Origin: Metabacillus schmidteae
GTDB lineage: Bacteria; Bacillota; Bacilli; Bacillales; Bacillaceae
Reading direction: 5' to 3'
Length of the DNA stretch: 64,000 bases
NCBI RefSeq assembly: GCF_903166545.1
Contig: NZ_CAESCH010000002.1
Location: 434,001 to 498,000 of the forward strand
The first letter of the stretch is position 1. Every line of letters begins with the position of its first letter. Under the pieces are notes generated by a model. That model was not told the origin of the DNA. It was given only the letters and a program-made list of their open reading frames with translations, and did not search any database. Below, one piece after another: positions 28,544 to 36,600 of this stretch. Position numbers and translations under genes: made by a program.

Positions 28544-29347
28544 ATGTTAAAAAGGATTAGAGACTTGCTTTTTATGGTCTTTGTTTTTGGAGTTGGTATG
28601 ACTGCAGCCCCTTCATTTACAGAAGCTGCAATGGGAGATCGGATACTAACGAAGGGATCATCAGGAACAGATGTTGACGAATTACAGGATTACTTGATGA
28701 CAAAAGGGGTATTCCCTTATCATACATCAACAGGATACTATGGAGATATCACTGTAGAAGCAGTCAAAGACTTTCAACGTAAACGCAACCTGAAGGTCGA
28801 TGGTATTGCAGGACCGCAAACGAACCATGCATTGAAAGTTTTACGATATGGAAACATTGGAAAGCAAGTTATACATATTCAATATCAGTTAAAGCAAACA
28901 GGTCATTACAATTCAAGTTTAGATGGTATTTATGGAAACGGCACAGTGAGTGCGGTTAAGAGTTTTCAAAAGCAACAAGGACTAGCGGTTGACGGAATTG
29001 CAGGGCCGAGTACAAGATCAGCGTTGGATCGGAAGGCTAAACGCGGTTCAGCTGCCGGTAAAACAGTAACTGTGGCAAGCACGGCATTCACAGCGAATTG
29101 TGATGGTTGTTCAGGTGTAACAAGGATGGGGCTTGATTTAAAAAAATACCCTGATGCGAATGTAATTGCTGTTGATCCTAGTGTCATACCACTTGGATCT
29201 ATCGTAAAAGTAGAAGGTGCTGGAGTTGCGATAGCAGCGGATACAGGCGGTGGTATCAATGGAAATGAAATTGATGTGTTCATTCCTGACCACGAAGATG
29301 CTCTACAATGGGGACGTAAAAACGTACGTGTAGAAGTAATTGAATAG
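28544..29347 (+). CDS. Secreted wall protein with two peptidoglycan-binding domains and a 3D domain
   Basis: About 267 residues from the ATG at 28544, which has GGGGAGGA at the right distance. A signal peptide (LLFMVFVFGVGMTAAPSFTEAA) is followed by two PG-binding-1 repeats (GDITVEAVKDFQRKRNLKVDG and GNGTVSAVKSFQKQQGLAVDG). The C-terminal 3D domain has its three aspartates in AVDPSVIPLG, AADTGGG and EIDVF. It resembles YocH/Rpf-Sps-like muralytic enzymes (lytic transglycosylase fold) acting in the cell wall. A terminator follows; it appears monocistronic. Confidence 0.88.
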   Translation: MLKRIRDLLFMVFVFGVGMTAAPSFTEAAMGDRILTKGSSGTDVDELQDYLMTKGVFPYHTSTGYYGDITVEAVKDFQRKRNLKVDGIAGPQTNHALKVLRYGNIGKQVIHIQYQLKQTGHYNSSLDGIYGNGTVSAVKSFQKQQGLAVDGIAGPSTRSALDRKAKRGSAAGKTVTVASTAFTANCDGCSGVTRMGLDLKKYPDANVIAVDPSVIPLGSIVKVEGAGVAIAADTGGGINGNEIDVFIPDHEDALQWGRKNVRVEVIE

Positions 29348-29353
29348 GTAAAA

Positions 29354-29390
29354 TGAGCTGACCTGCACACTATTGTGACGGGTCAGCTTC
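29354..29390 (+). terminator. Intrinsic terminator after the 3D-domain gene
   Basis: Arms GAGCTGACC / GGTCAGCTTC with a 17-nt loop. Confidence 0.7.
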
Positions 29391-29416
29391 TTTGGTGTGT
29401 CGGGGATTATTCGGCC

Positions 29417-29983
29417 TTAAGTTTCTTTATCTAAGTTTAACTTATGAACTACACCACTTAGTACATCTATCTTTGTTAATTTCTTTAATAATAAAAAACC
29501 TACAGCTGCACCTAGTGTATTTGCAATAAGGTCATTAATGTCTGTGCTTCTACCATTTCCTAAAGCAGCCTTAAGAACGATTTGGATGATCTCAAAGGAC
29601 AAGCTGATTAATAATCCATGAAATGCTGCCTTTTTTATTGAATGAACCTTTTGATTAAGTAAAGGTAAGTACATTCCAAACGGAACCATCATGATGATAT
29701 TTAGTAGAAATGTTTTAAGATCAATCGTTAAAATTGGAATATAATTAATTGATATATACCAAGGGGTAAGGTTTGCATATTCTCCAATATTCACCTCTAT
29801 TGGGAAGAAGACTAAATGAATCATACATAAAAAATAAACAAAAAAGGTTGTTAATAAGAGAAATTGCCAAAGGCTATGCTTCGCTCTGAAAAATGTTCTA
29901 AAAATCAACAATAGTAAAATAACGATAAAAAATGGAACAAGGATATACCATGAATCAATTGTAAATATCATCGAATTTTCCAT
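29417..29983 (-). CDS. VanZ-family membrane protein
   Basis: 188 residues with about five hydrophobic helices and the VanZ signatures NIIMMVPFGMYLPLL and SFEIIQIVLKAALGNGRSTDINDLIANTLGA. VanZ proteins occur widely in Firmicutes and in the teicoplanin-resistance locus, but the standalone forms have no settled function. TAGGAGGAAG precedes the ATG. It stands alone. Confidence 0.85.
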   Translation of the reverse strand: MENSMIFTIDSWYILVPFFIVILLLLIFRTFFRAKHSLWQFLLLTTFFVYFLCMIHLVFFPIEVNIGEYANLTPWYISINYIPILTIDLKTFLLNIIMMVPFGMYLPLLNQKVHSIKKAAFHGLLISLSFEIIQIVLKAALGNGRSTDINDLIANTLGAAVGFLLLKKLTKIDVLSGVVHKLNLDKET

Positions 29984-30118
29984 TATTCTTCCTCCTATGA
30001 ATACATTCCGTAACGGGTTGTCTATAGTATAGGTGGGAATTTTTAAGATTTTATAAAGATTTATACAAGGATTTCTTAATCTTTTAGCTGAATTCTCTTA
30101 AGAAAGAAATTGAGGGCA

Positions 30119-30222
30119 CGGTGGAAAATAAGCACACTTTGGAGGAAAAAAGCTGTAGTTTGGTCGATAAACTACCGGGAGTGGAGGATAACTATTGCAG
30201 TATGGTTGAGAAAAGAAGAAAT
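30119..30222. repeat. Degenerate 21-bp tandem repeat (about five units)
   Basis: Units begin TGG at 30122, 30140, 30161, 30182 and 30203 (spacings 18, 21, 21, 21) with a loose consensus TGGwGGAtAAactannGnAGt. The block lies in the 350-nt gap between the vanZ and ydhG genes, which otherwise shows only AT-rich sequence. Confidence 0.5.
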
Positions 30223-30341
30223 TGTACGCCGAACATTTATACGGTAAAGGGATTTGAATCATGTTAAAATTGGTTTCATAGAGTGACTAGATTTGAACGG
30301 AAAATAGTAATAATATAACAGGTTAAACAAGGAGGTAAAAT

Positions 30342-30713
30342 ATGGAGGTCTTTGCAAAATATTTAGCAGGCATTGATAACCCCGACCACCGTGAGCGCAC
30401 TGAGGAAATTTTGGCGTGGGTTGCAAATAGGTTTCCCAACTTGGAAGGGCAAATAAAATGGAATACACCAATGTTTACAGATCATGGTACATACATCATC
30501 GGCTTTTCCACAGCAAAAAATCATATGAGCATATCCCCCGAGGAAGTTGGAATGGTGCACTTTGCAAATGACATTACCGAAGCTGGATACAGTGCTACAA
30601 AAGGCTTGTTTCGAATTCCGTGGAAGGAACCGGTAAACTATGAATTGCTTGAAAAAATGATTGAGTTTAACATTCAAGATAAAGCGGACTATACGAAATT
30701 TTGGAGAGAATAA
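30342..30713 (+). CDS. ydhG: YdhG-type DUF1801 protein
   Basis: A 123-residue DUF1801 protein. It shows [21 protein letters not shown] and [15 protein letters not shown], typical of the YdhG family, sometimes called an iron chaperone by analogy with frataxin-like folds. The functional evidence for that name is thin. Strong AAGGAGG ribosome site. The 154-bp repeat array begins immediately after the stop codon. Confidence 0.82.
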   Translation: MEVFAKYLAGIDNPDHRERTEEILAWVANRFPNLEGQIKWNTPMFTDHGTYIIGFSTAKNHMSISPEEVGMVHFANDITEAGYSATKGLFRIPWKEPVNYELLEKMIEFNIQDKADYTKFWRE

Positions 30714-31260
30714 CATACGTAAAAAAGAAATGTGACTGCTTTTACAAAGCCAAGTGGTAAAAGTTCATGCAAAGGAACCAAAAAAAGTAAAAAGGCTTTC
30801 GAGAGCGATGGTGATTGTAATAATTATCCATTTATGTATGGTTTAAAAGGTTAAAAGTAATAAAAACATACGTAAAGAAGAAATGTGAATGCTTTTACAA
30901 AGCTAAGCGGTAACAATTCATACATAAATACCAAGAAAAGGTAAAAAGGCTTTCGAAAGCAATGGTAATTGTGATAATTATCCATTTATGTATGGTTTAA
31001 AAGGTTAAAAGTAATAAAAACATACGTAAAGAAGAAATGTGAATGCTTTTACAAAGCGAAGCAGTAAAAATCCATACGTAAGAACCAAAAAAAGGTAGAA
31101 GTGATATCGAAAGTGATAGAATTATCCATAAATATCCATTTGTGTATCGTATATTAAATGAAAAAGGAATAAAAGTATACGAGAAAAAGAAATGCGTATA
31201 TTTTTACTACGTGAAGCAGTAATAATGCATACGTAAAAACCAAAAAAGGTAGAAATGAAA
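30714..31260. repeat. About 154-bp dispersed tandem repeat, second locus (3.5 copies)
   Basis: Units start with CATACGTAAA or a variant at 30714, 30867, 31021 and 31176 (spacings 153, 154, 155). Each contains a GTAAAg/CTTTTAC pairing near its start. Units A-B also contain a perfect GCTTTCGAAAGC-type palindrome flanked by CATACATAAAT and ATTTATGTATG arms. Copies B and C are nearly identical and D is degenerate. The same family occurs at 3278-3600. Non-coding in all frames. Confidence 0.82.
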
Positions 31261-31307
31261 AAGCGATAATGGTCATGTTTTCGCAGAAATCAGATGGTTA
31301 TCAATAA

Positions 31308-31347
31308 AGACCAGATTTACTTTGACATTTCAAAGTAAATCTGGTCT
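31308..31347. terminator. Strong intrinsic terminator
   Basis: 17-bp perfect arms starting AGACCAGATTTACTTTG with a 6-nt loop, then CTTTTTTTA. It lies just before the convergent lipoprotein gene. Confidence 0.88.
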
Positions 31348-31353
31348 CTTTTT

Positions 31354-31638
31354 TTATTCGTCTTTATTATTATTATCGCCCATATCTTCTGCATCCTCAA
31401 TTGGATCTTCCGGGTCAGGATCTTTATCATTTTCGTCATCTTTTGTCATAGTGTCGTCTTCATCAACACCTGGTACATTCTCTTCTATATCTCCATTATT
31501 ATCAGTTGTATTATCTTCCTGATCTACCTGGTTTTGATCATCTGCAGGTGGTGCAGGATCTGGTTCAGCGTTACAACCTGCGGCAATCATTGCTGAAAAA
31601 ACAAGACCTACTAACATAAGAATCCACTTATTATTCAT
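31354..31638 (-). CDS. Small acidic lipoprotein
   Basis: 94 residues from the ATG at 31638, which follows AAAGGGGA. The lipoprotein signal peptide ends in AMIAAGC. The mature part is almost entirely Asp, Glu, Asn, Gln, Pro and Thr (EDNTTDNNGDIEENVPGVDEDD and similar), with no fold-forming hydrophobic core, so it is probably a disordered, highly negative surface tether. Calcium or cation binding is possible but not shown. Confidence 0.7.
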   Translation of the reverse strand: MNNKWILMLVGLVFSAMIAAGCNAEPDPAPPADDQNQVDQEDNTTDNNGDIEENVPGVDEDDTMTKDDENDKDPDPEDPIEDAEDMGDNNNKDE

Positions 31639-31882
31639 GGTAAATCCCCTTTCAAAAAAGTAATATATGACCATTTAAGTCTTTGTTACTATTCCCACTT
31701 TTAATGAAAATATCCGAATGATTTTCTATGTGAAAAAGAATTTTCGGGGTGACTAACTACATGGTACAGACTTCGTAGGTTTTATGTTTTTTTGAGTTTT
31801 AAATGTGAGGAGATATGAAAAGATGTTTAGAAGGAAATAAAGGAGTGCACTTTTATCAATGTGTACTCCGTGGGTGTGAAAA

Positions 31883-32128
31883 TTACAGAAAAAGTAAAAT
31901 TTGAATTAATGCGATGGTGCAGGTTCCTAATATTGGAATAAGTTTTAAAACCAAAAGTCCGTTCGATGTAGATAGTAATGGATCTAGAGGATCTTTTGCT
32001 GGTGAAGCCAGAAAATTGATGAATCGTTCCCATCGATTCGGTTTCATTGGGAAATCTGGTATATCTATGTGGTATTCATCCAACTTTTTACTCAGGTGAA
32101 GATCCTTTTTAAAGGGATCCTGACTCAT
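31883..32128 (-). CDS. Small membrane protein downstream of an ECF sigma factor, candidate anti-sigma
   Basis: About 81 residues from the ATG at 32128, preferred for GGAGGG spacing. A soluble N-terminal 55 residues (PFKKDLHLSKKLDEYHIDIPDFP) is followed by one C-terminal hydrophobic helix (VLKLIPILGTCTIALIQILL). It lacks the zinc HxxxCxxC signature of common anti-sigma factors. It overlaps the sigma gene by 20 nt. Position and topology suggest a membrane anti-sigma factor; the sequence does not prove this. Confidence 0.6.
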   Translation of the reverse strand: MSQDPFKKDLHLSKKLDEYHIDIPDFPMKPNRWERFINFLASPAKDPLDPLLSTSNGLLVLKLIPILGTCTIALIQILLFL

Positions 32129-32654
32129 ATTCGTCACCCTCCAATTCTTCTTTTAATTTTTTGATTGCCGTGTGTAATCTTGATTTAACCGTCCCTTGTG
32201 GAATCCCAAGGATCTTGGCAATTTCCTCTTGTGGCATATCGTGATAATAGAAAAGTAATATAACTGCACGTTGTATTTCTGGGAGATTTGCAACGGCTTC
32301 CCGAATGGTCATTCTGTCAGAATGGTGAAATTCCTCAGTCTGAATCGGAGTAAGAAAGGGCAAAAGATTTCTCCATTTCTTGCGGCGGTTTAGTTTTGTG
32401 ACCATTAATCGATAAGCAATTTGAAAAAGATATGACTTTAGTTTGCCTTTCTTTGGATTGTAATCATGCTTATAATGTTGTAGTTTAACAAATGTGTCCT
32501 GTACGAGATCAATGGTTAGTTGCTCATCTCTGGAATAGCGAAAAATAAACGAATACAGAGGCTGCCTTAATATGGTATAGATCCGGTCTAAGGCTTCGTC
32601 ATCACCATTTTGATATGCGATCATTAATTCATCTTCACGTTCAATCAATCTCAT
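32109..32654 (-). CDS. ECF RNA polymerase sigma factor
   Basis: 181 residues. Region 2 spans about residues 8-85 (YSFIFRYSRDEQLTIDLVQDTFVKLQHY, then KSYLFQIAYRLMVTKLNRRKKW). Region 4 spans 112-168 (LPEIQRAVILLFYYHDMPQEEIAKILGIPQGTVKSRLHTAIKKLK). It is the middle gene of three overlapping genes. The first gene is preceded by an ECF-like promoter, suggesting autoregulation. The signal and regulon are unknown. Confidence 0.9.
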   Translation of the reverse strand: MRLIEREDELMIAYQNGDDEALDRIYTILRQPLYSFIFRYSRDEQLTIDLVQDTFVKLQHYKHDYNPKKGKLKSYLFQIAYRLMVTKLNRRKKWRNLLPFLTPIQTEEFHHSDRMTIREAVANLPEIQRAVILLFYYHDMPQEEIAKILGIPQGTVKSRLHTAIKKLKEELEGDEYESGSL

Positions 32655-33012
32655 CGCCCCAGCGTTCCTTGATAGCTTTCAAGGTCATCGACACCCTGCT
32701 TATTAAGTACATGATTGCTACGAGTGTCCATACCTGTCCTTGGTTCGTAAAAAATTGCACAAAATCATTTTCAATTGTTTCACCACTAGAGACTAAATAA
32801 TTAAGAACTTGAACACAAATAATCGAATAGATGGCTAGACCTAGGGTAAGGGTATCAAAGACATTCCATCTTAAATAGATTTTTGTTTTCTTATAATTGA
32901 TTTTACCATTTTCCCGGACGACATACTTACGGTCCATTGGAATAGCAATCATTAAAATAAAAATCATTAAAAAGCCTGCTACGATCAGAGAAACAATCCA
33001 ACCAGTATCCAT
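32641..33012 (-). CDS. Membrane protein heading the ECF sigma operon
   Basis: About 123 residues from the ATG at 33012 with GGGAG upstream. It has three hydrophobic helices (VSLIVAGFLMIFILMIAI, TLTLGLAIYSIICVQVL, VWTLVAIMYLISRVS) and a short positively charged loop. Unrecognised family. It overlaps the sigma gene by 14 nt, which implies a role in sensing or in sigma control. Confidence 0.6.
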   Translation of the reverse strand: MDTGWIVSLIVAGFLMIFILMIAIPMDRKYVVRENGKINYKKTKIYLRWNVFDTLTLGLAIYSIICVQVLNYLVSSGETIENDFVQFFTNQGQVWTLVAIMYLISRVSMTLKAIKERWGDEID

Positions 33013-33043
33013 TTCTAACATCTCCCATTTATCTATTTACTAA

Positions 33044-33072
33044 CTATACAAATGAGTAGGGAAAAAGGTTCA
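33044..33072 (-). promoter_or_regulatory. Candidate ECF-type promoter of the sigma operon
   Basis: On the minus strand: TGAACC as -35 (33067-33072), about 16-17 nt, then TGTATAG (33044-33050). The AAC-containing -35 is the hallmark of ECF promoters; the AGGA-like -35 purine context is weak. Consistent with autoregulation. Confidence 0.45.
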
Positions 33073-33168
33073 CTAAAAAATAAAAAGTTTTTCCCTCTTT
33101 ATAAGAGATACATAAAGTTAAGGGTATAATTAATGTAAGAAAACGAGGTAAAAGAAGAGAGGTCTAAG

Positions 33169-34050
33169 ATGTTGATTACATTAGAAAATGAATGGTTAAA
33201 AGTTGAGTTTATAAGAGACGGAGCAGAGCTGCGTAAAGTGAAACATAAGAAAAACGGGCTGGACTATATGTGGACAGGTGATAGTACATATTGGGGGCGC
33301 GTTTCTCCTGTTTTATTCCCGATTGTTGGACGATTAAAGGAAGATCAGTATGAACTTAATGGTCAGAACTACTCTATGTCCCAACATGGTTTTTTAAGAG
33401 ATATTACATTTGATCTTCATGAACAGACACCAACAAATGTCTCTTTTGTATGTGAGTCGGCTGGACGATTTACTGATATTTACCCTTATGAATTTAAAGC
33501 ATTTATTCATTATATGTTAAAATACGATGCACTCATTGTCCGGTGGGAAATAGTAAACGAAAACAAAGATGTGATGCATTTTTCTATTGGTGCGCATCCT
33601 GCATTTAAAGTTCCGCTTTTAGAAAATGAAACAATTGAGGATTATCATTTACACTTTACTCCATCACCAAATAAAGATGTGGTTCAATATGAACTTAAAA
33701 ATTCACTTATTCATGAGAAAGGAACAGCTAATGATATTTCAACGGTCCAGCTTTCTAATTCTCTTTTTAAAAATGATGCTCTTGTTTATAGTAATATAGA
33801 TATCATTAAATTAATTTCAGCTAAATCAAATCATGGTGTAGAAGTTAGCTTTGAAGCATTTCCTTTTGTAGGGATCTGGTCAAAATATATGGATGCGGAT
33901 GGCACTATAGCACCGTTTGTATGTATTGAACCATGGTATGGCATTGCAGATACATATCATACATCCGGGAAGCTGGAGGAGAAACTTGGAATAAATAAGC
34001 TCGGCGCAGGAGAAATGTTCAAAGCTGAGTATCAGATGAAGTTTTTATAA
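33169..34050 (+). CDS. Aldose 1-epimerase-family protein (LacX-like)
   Basis: 293 residues with the galactose-mutarotase beta-sandwich fold. Visible are YWGRVSPVLFPIVGRLK, the active-site region SQHGFLRD (His), FSIGAHPAF (His) and FVCIEPWYGIAD with the catalytic Glu. This subgroup (LacX-like) handles free or phosphorylated aldoses; the substrate is unknown. AGAGAGG precedes the ATG. It is monocistronic with a terminator behind it. Confidence 0.85.
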   Translation: MLITLENEWLKVEFIRDGAELRKVKHKKNGLDYMWTGDSTYWGRVSPVLFPIVGRLKEDQYELNGQNYSMSQHGFLRDITFDLHEQTPTNVSFVCESAGRFTDIYPYEFKAFIHYMLKYDALIVRWEIVNENKDVMHFSIGAHPAFKVPLLENETIEDYHLHFTPSPNKDVVQYELKNSLIHEKGTANDISTVQLSNSLFKNDALVYSNIDIIKLISAKSNHGVEVSFEAFPFVGIWSKYMDADGTIAPFVCIEPWYGIADTYHTSGKLEEKLGINKLGAGEMFKAEYQMKFL

Positions 34051-34072
34051 TCATTCACTTTTTTTAGTAAGT

Positions 34073-34105
34073 AAAGGCGCTATTCAGGACAAGGATAGCG
34101 CCTTA
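34073..34105. terminator. Bidirectional terminator
   Basis: Arms AAGGCGCTAT / ATAGCGCCTT with an 11-nt loop, between the convergent epimerase and phosphodiesterase genes. Confidence 0.8.
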
Positions 34106-34115
34106 TTAGGTAATT

Positions 34116-35099
34116 CTATTTAACATTGTTAAAAAGCGGTGCAATCTTATCAATTCGATTTGTCCATATGCCTCCGGAATAGTTGGAAGGCAGTCTTTCT
34201 ATATCCTGCAGTTGATCAAATCCTTCTGACCAGCCTCCATCACCTGCAACTGTAATCACTCGTGTATCAACGCTTTCCATTCGGTTTAAGAACTTGTCTG
34301 ACCATCCCCAAATCCATGGAGCAATACTCTCCGGTATATGCAATTGTGTATGATCGCAAGCTGATGGTATATAACCTGTCCAGCCAACAGCAATATATGG
34401 GATCATACAGCTTTTCACTGTTGCCATTGACATAACCCGTAACTCAGGGATTTGTTCTTTTAAAGATGCTATCGGTTCATCCCCACCGTATACCGTCAAT
34501 TGACTTAAGTGATCCTTAGGAAGCTTCACTATATAATTGGCTAGTTGAATTCCCTCTTCAGGATCATTACTTTTAATGTGGATTAAGAATGACTTATTTG
34601 GAAATTGATTTAAAACTTCATCTAAAGAGGGAATCATTCCTACACCTTTTCCTCGAAAAGGATAGGTTTTTCCATTATCGGCTGTATATCCATAGCCAAT
34701 ATCAATTTTCTTTAATTCAGCCATTGTAAAGTCTTTTGTCGTACCTTCTACATTTGTTCGACATTCTAGTGTCCAGTCATGGAAAACAGCGAATTGACCA
34801 TCTTTAGTCGGCTTTATATCAAACTCAACCATATCGGCACCCGCATCAAACGCAGCATTCATTGAAGGTATCGTGTTTTCAAGATAAGGATGTTCAGGTT
34901 CATAAATACGCTCTGCTGTACAAGTATCCCCTTCAATTCCCTCCATACTAAAAGTTTGTCCAAGCCCACGATGAGCTAGCAAGAAGGGGTCTATTTCGTC
35001 CCGGTCTTTCGTAAACAGAGAACTATTATTAAGGAACATAAATAAAACTAATAGAAATAAAAAGATAGCCGTTCGTTTTAATCCTTTTTTAAATTTCAC
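34116..35099 (-). CDS. Membrane-anchored glycerophosphodiester phosphodiesterase
   Basis: 327 residues. One N-terminal transmembrane or signal helix (TAIFLFLLVLFMFL) is followed by a GDPD TIM barrel. The catalytic residues are visible: LLAHRGLGQ (His), PENTIPS-like region YLENTIPSMNAAFDAGADMVEFDIKPTKDG (Glu, Asp) and FAVFHDWTLECRT (second His). It would hydrolyse glycerophosphodiesters outside the membrane. The start is a GTG. The substrate loop between beta1 and beta2 is long and contains a CTAERIYEPEHPY insertion. Confidence 0.85.
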   Translation of the reverse strand: MKFKKGLKRTAIFLFLLVLFMFLNNSSLFTKDRDEIDPFLLAHRGLGQTFSMEGIEGDTCTAERIYEPEHPYLENTIPSMNAAFDAGADMVEFDIKPTKDGQFAVFHDWTLECRTNVEGTTKDFTMAELKKIDIGYGYTADNGKTYPFRGKGVGMIPSLDEVLNQFPNKSFLIHIKSNDPEEGIQLANYIVKLPKDHLSQLTVYGGDEPIASLKEQIPELRVMSMATVKSCMIPYIAVGWTGYIPSACDHTQLHIPESIAPWIWGWSDKFLNRMESVDTRVITVAGDGGWSEGFDQLQDIERLPSNYSGGIWTNRIDKIAPLFNNVK

Positions 35100-35358
35100 T
35101 ATTACAGCCCCTCTATTATTTGTGTGAAAATGATAGGGAAATTGCTTACTTATACTATGATAAATTTTTTTATCGATTTCTCAATGATTAAAATATGATA
35201 AGTACATAATAATATTTTCATTATTTGAGTAAAGGGTATTTTTATCGGGGATAGATAAGGATTTTTATTTTATTCATATTAATTACTGGATAAGCGTTGT
35301 TTTTAGTATATCTTGGCTATTATTATAAGAGCTTAAGTAGTTGAGGTGATTGTGTTTT

Positions 35359-35850
35359 ATGACTCGGAAACATTTATTATTTAATCTATCGATAATCATC
35401 TTTCCATGGTTAACATTGTTATTTATAGGAAAGAAAAGTTTTAAGCGATATTCCTGGGCTGGTATTTTTATCATTGTGTTTGAGATTATTAATCACTTGT
35501 ACGGAAATAAACGGAATTGGTGGAAGTTTTATGATAAGCGTAAATTGTTTATAAAAGATGAACTTCCTTTTAGTGTTGGGCCGTACATGCCTCTCTCCAT
35601 GTGGTTACTTAAGTTTTCATTTGGAAACTTTAAAAAGTTTATTATGCTTAATGCTATTGCTGATGGAATCTTTGCCTTTATTGTCATGGATGTTTTAAAA
35701 AGGTTTAAGATTATACGGCTGAATAGGTTGAATCGGATTCAATTTTTTGTATATATACACTACAAGGCCTATTTATTATATGGTTTTCAGTATATAGTAG
35801 AAAAAATAAAGAGTTTTCGTACTCTTAAACAGACTCAGGATACTTTGTAG
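35359..35850 (+). CDS. CBO0543-type multi-pass membrane protein
   Basis: About 163 residues starting at the ATG at 35359, with TTGAGGTGA upstream. Four or five hydrophobic helices; recognisable blocks KKSFKRYSWAG, NRNWWKFYD-like (KRNWWKF) and GPYMPLSMWLLKFSFGNF. It is clearly related to the convergent neighbour at 35959-36438. The function of this Firmicute family is unknown. Confidence 0.65.
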   Translation: MTRKHLLFNLSIIIFPWLTLLFIGKKSFKRYSWAGIFIIVFEIINHLYGNKRNWWKFYDKRKLFIKDELPFSVGPYMPLSMWLLKFSFGNFKKFIMLNAIADGIFAFIVMDVLKRFKIIRLNRLNRIQFFVYIHYKAYLLYGFQYIVEKIKSFRTLKQTQDTL

Positions 35851-35883
35851 GTTGCTATATTGTGTATGTAAGTAATGGTAATG

Positions 35884-35914
35884 TAAGACGTGAACCTAAA
35901 ACGTTCACGTCTTA
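35884..35914. terminator. Intrinsic terminator between the convergent paralogues
   Basis: Perfect 12-bp arms TAAGACGTGAAC / GTTCACGTCTTA with a 7-nt loop. Confidence 0.8.
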
Positions 35915-35930
35915 TTCATTATGAACGAGA

Positions 35931-35960
35931 AAAAGCACATCTTATAAGAGGTGTGCTTTT
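35931..35960 (-). terminator. Second hairpin between the convergent paralogues
   Basis: AAAAGCACATC / GAGGTGTGCTTTT arms (with G-T pairs), directly after the minus-strand gene. Confidence 0.6.
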
Positions 35961-36438
35961 AGACTGTAGAGTCATTGGAATCTATTTTTTCATATAATTT
36001 TTGAAAACCATAATTCAAAAGTGCAAGTGAATAAGAAATGCAAAAAAGGGTGGTAGAAGTAAATTTTTTTAATTTATAGTGCCCAATCTTCTGAAAAATG
36101 GGATTAAAGAAATAAGCAAAAACCAAGTCCATCATAAGATTACAAAGTGCATATAAAGAAAACTTGCCATATGTCAAATGAAATACCCACAAATTTATTG
36201 TGAAAAATGGTCCAATAATAAATGCTAATGCATCAAATACCATATATTTTGTTCCGCCTTTTACCTGCCACCAATTGAATATAGGGTTAAGAACGGTTTG
36301 AATTAATAAAAGACATGAACAGAATAATGTCACAGGCAAATATCTTTTAAAAGATTGTTTAGGAAGATATTTGATGATACTCGCCCACAGTAAAATTGCG
36401 TTTACGATTCTAAATACAGTAGCTAACACCTGAATCAT
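35959..36438 (-). CDS. CBO0543-type multi-pass membrane protein, paralogue
   Basis: 159 residues with about five membrane helices. It aligns with its neighbour over KQSFKRYLP, FNWWQVKGG, FIIGPFFTINLWVFHLTYGKF and the final LLNYGFQKLYEKI. The two genes are arranged tail to tail, which suggests an old inverted duplication. No known function. Confidence 0.65.
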   Translation of the reverse strand: MIQVLATVFRIVNAILLWASIIKYLPKQSFKRYLPVTLFCSCLLLIQTVLNPIFNWWQVKGGTKYMVFDALAFIIGPFFTINLWVFHLTYGKFSLYALCNLMMDLVFAYFFNPIFQKIGHYKLKKFTSTTLFCISYSLALLNYGFQKLYEKIDSNDSTV

Positions 36439-36537
36439 CCTTAATTTTTTTTCTTAGGATGTGATAGATGAATGGTTTTATTCAAAATTATGAAAAGAAC
36501 AATAAGAATGGATTTACAGTTCTTTTGTGTCGTTCAT

Positions 36538-36566
36538 TTGACAAAGAGATATCTTATAGATATTAT
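36538..36566 (+). promoter_or_regulatory. Sigma-A promoter of the Rrf2-family gene
   Basis: TTGACA (36538-36543), 17-nt spacer, TATTAT (36561-36566), about 35 nt before the start codon. Confidence 0.75.
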
Positions 36567-36600
36567 AGACTTGTTAAGTCCCTAATTAGAGGTGAGAACT

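Noticed and set aside
30342..30713. Frataxin homologue
   Set aside because: It is a DUF1801/YdhG protein; the iron-chaperone name rests on analogy only.
30714..31260. Possible coding repeat protein
   Set aside because: All frames are broken by stops and lack ribosome sites.
31322..31522. Plus-strand Ser-rich frame opposite the acidic lipoprotein
   Set aside because: It is the complement of the Asp/Glu codons of the lipoprotein gene, begins inside the terminator stem and has no ribosome site.
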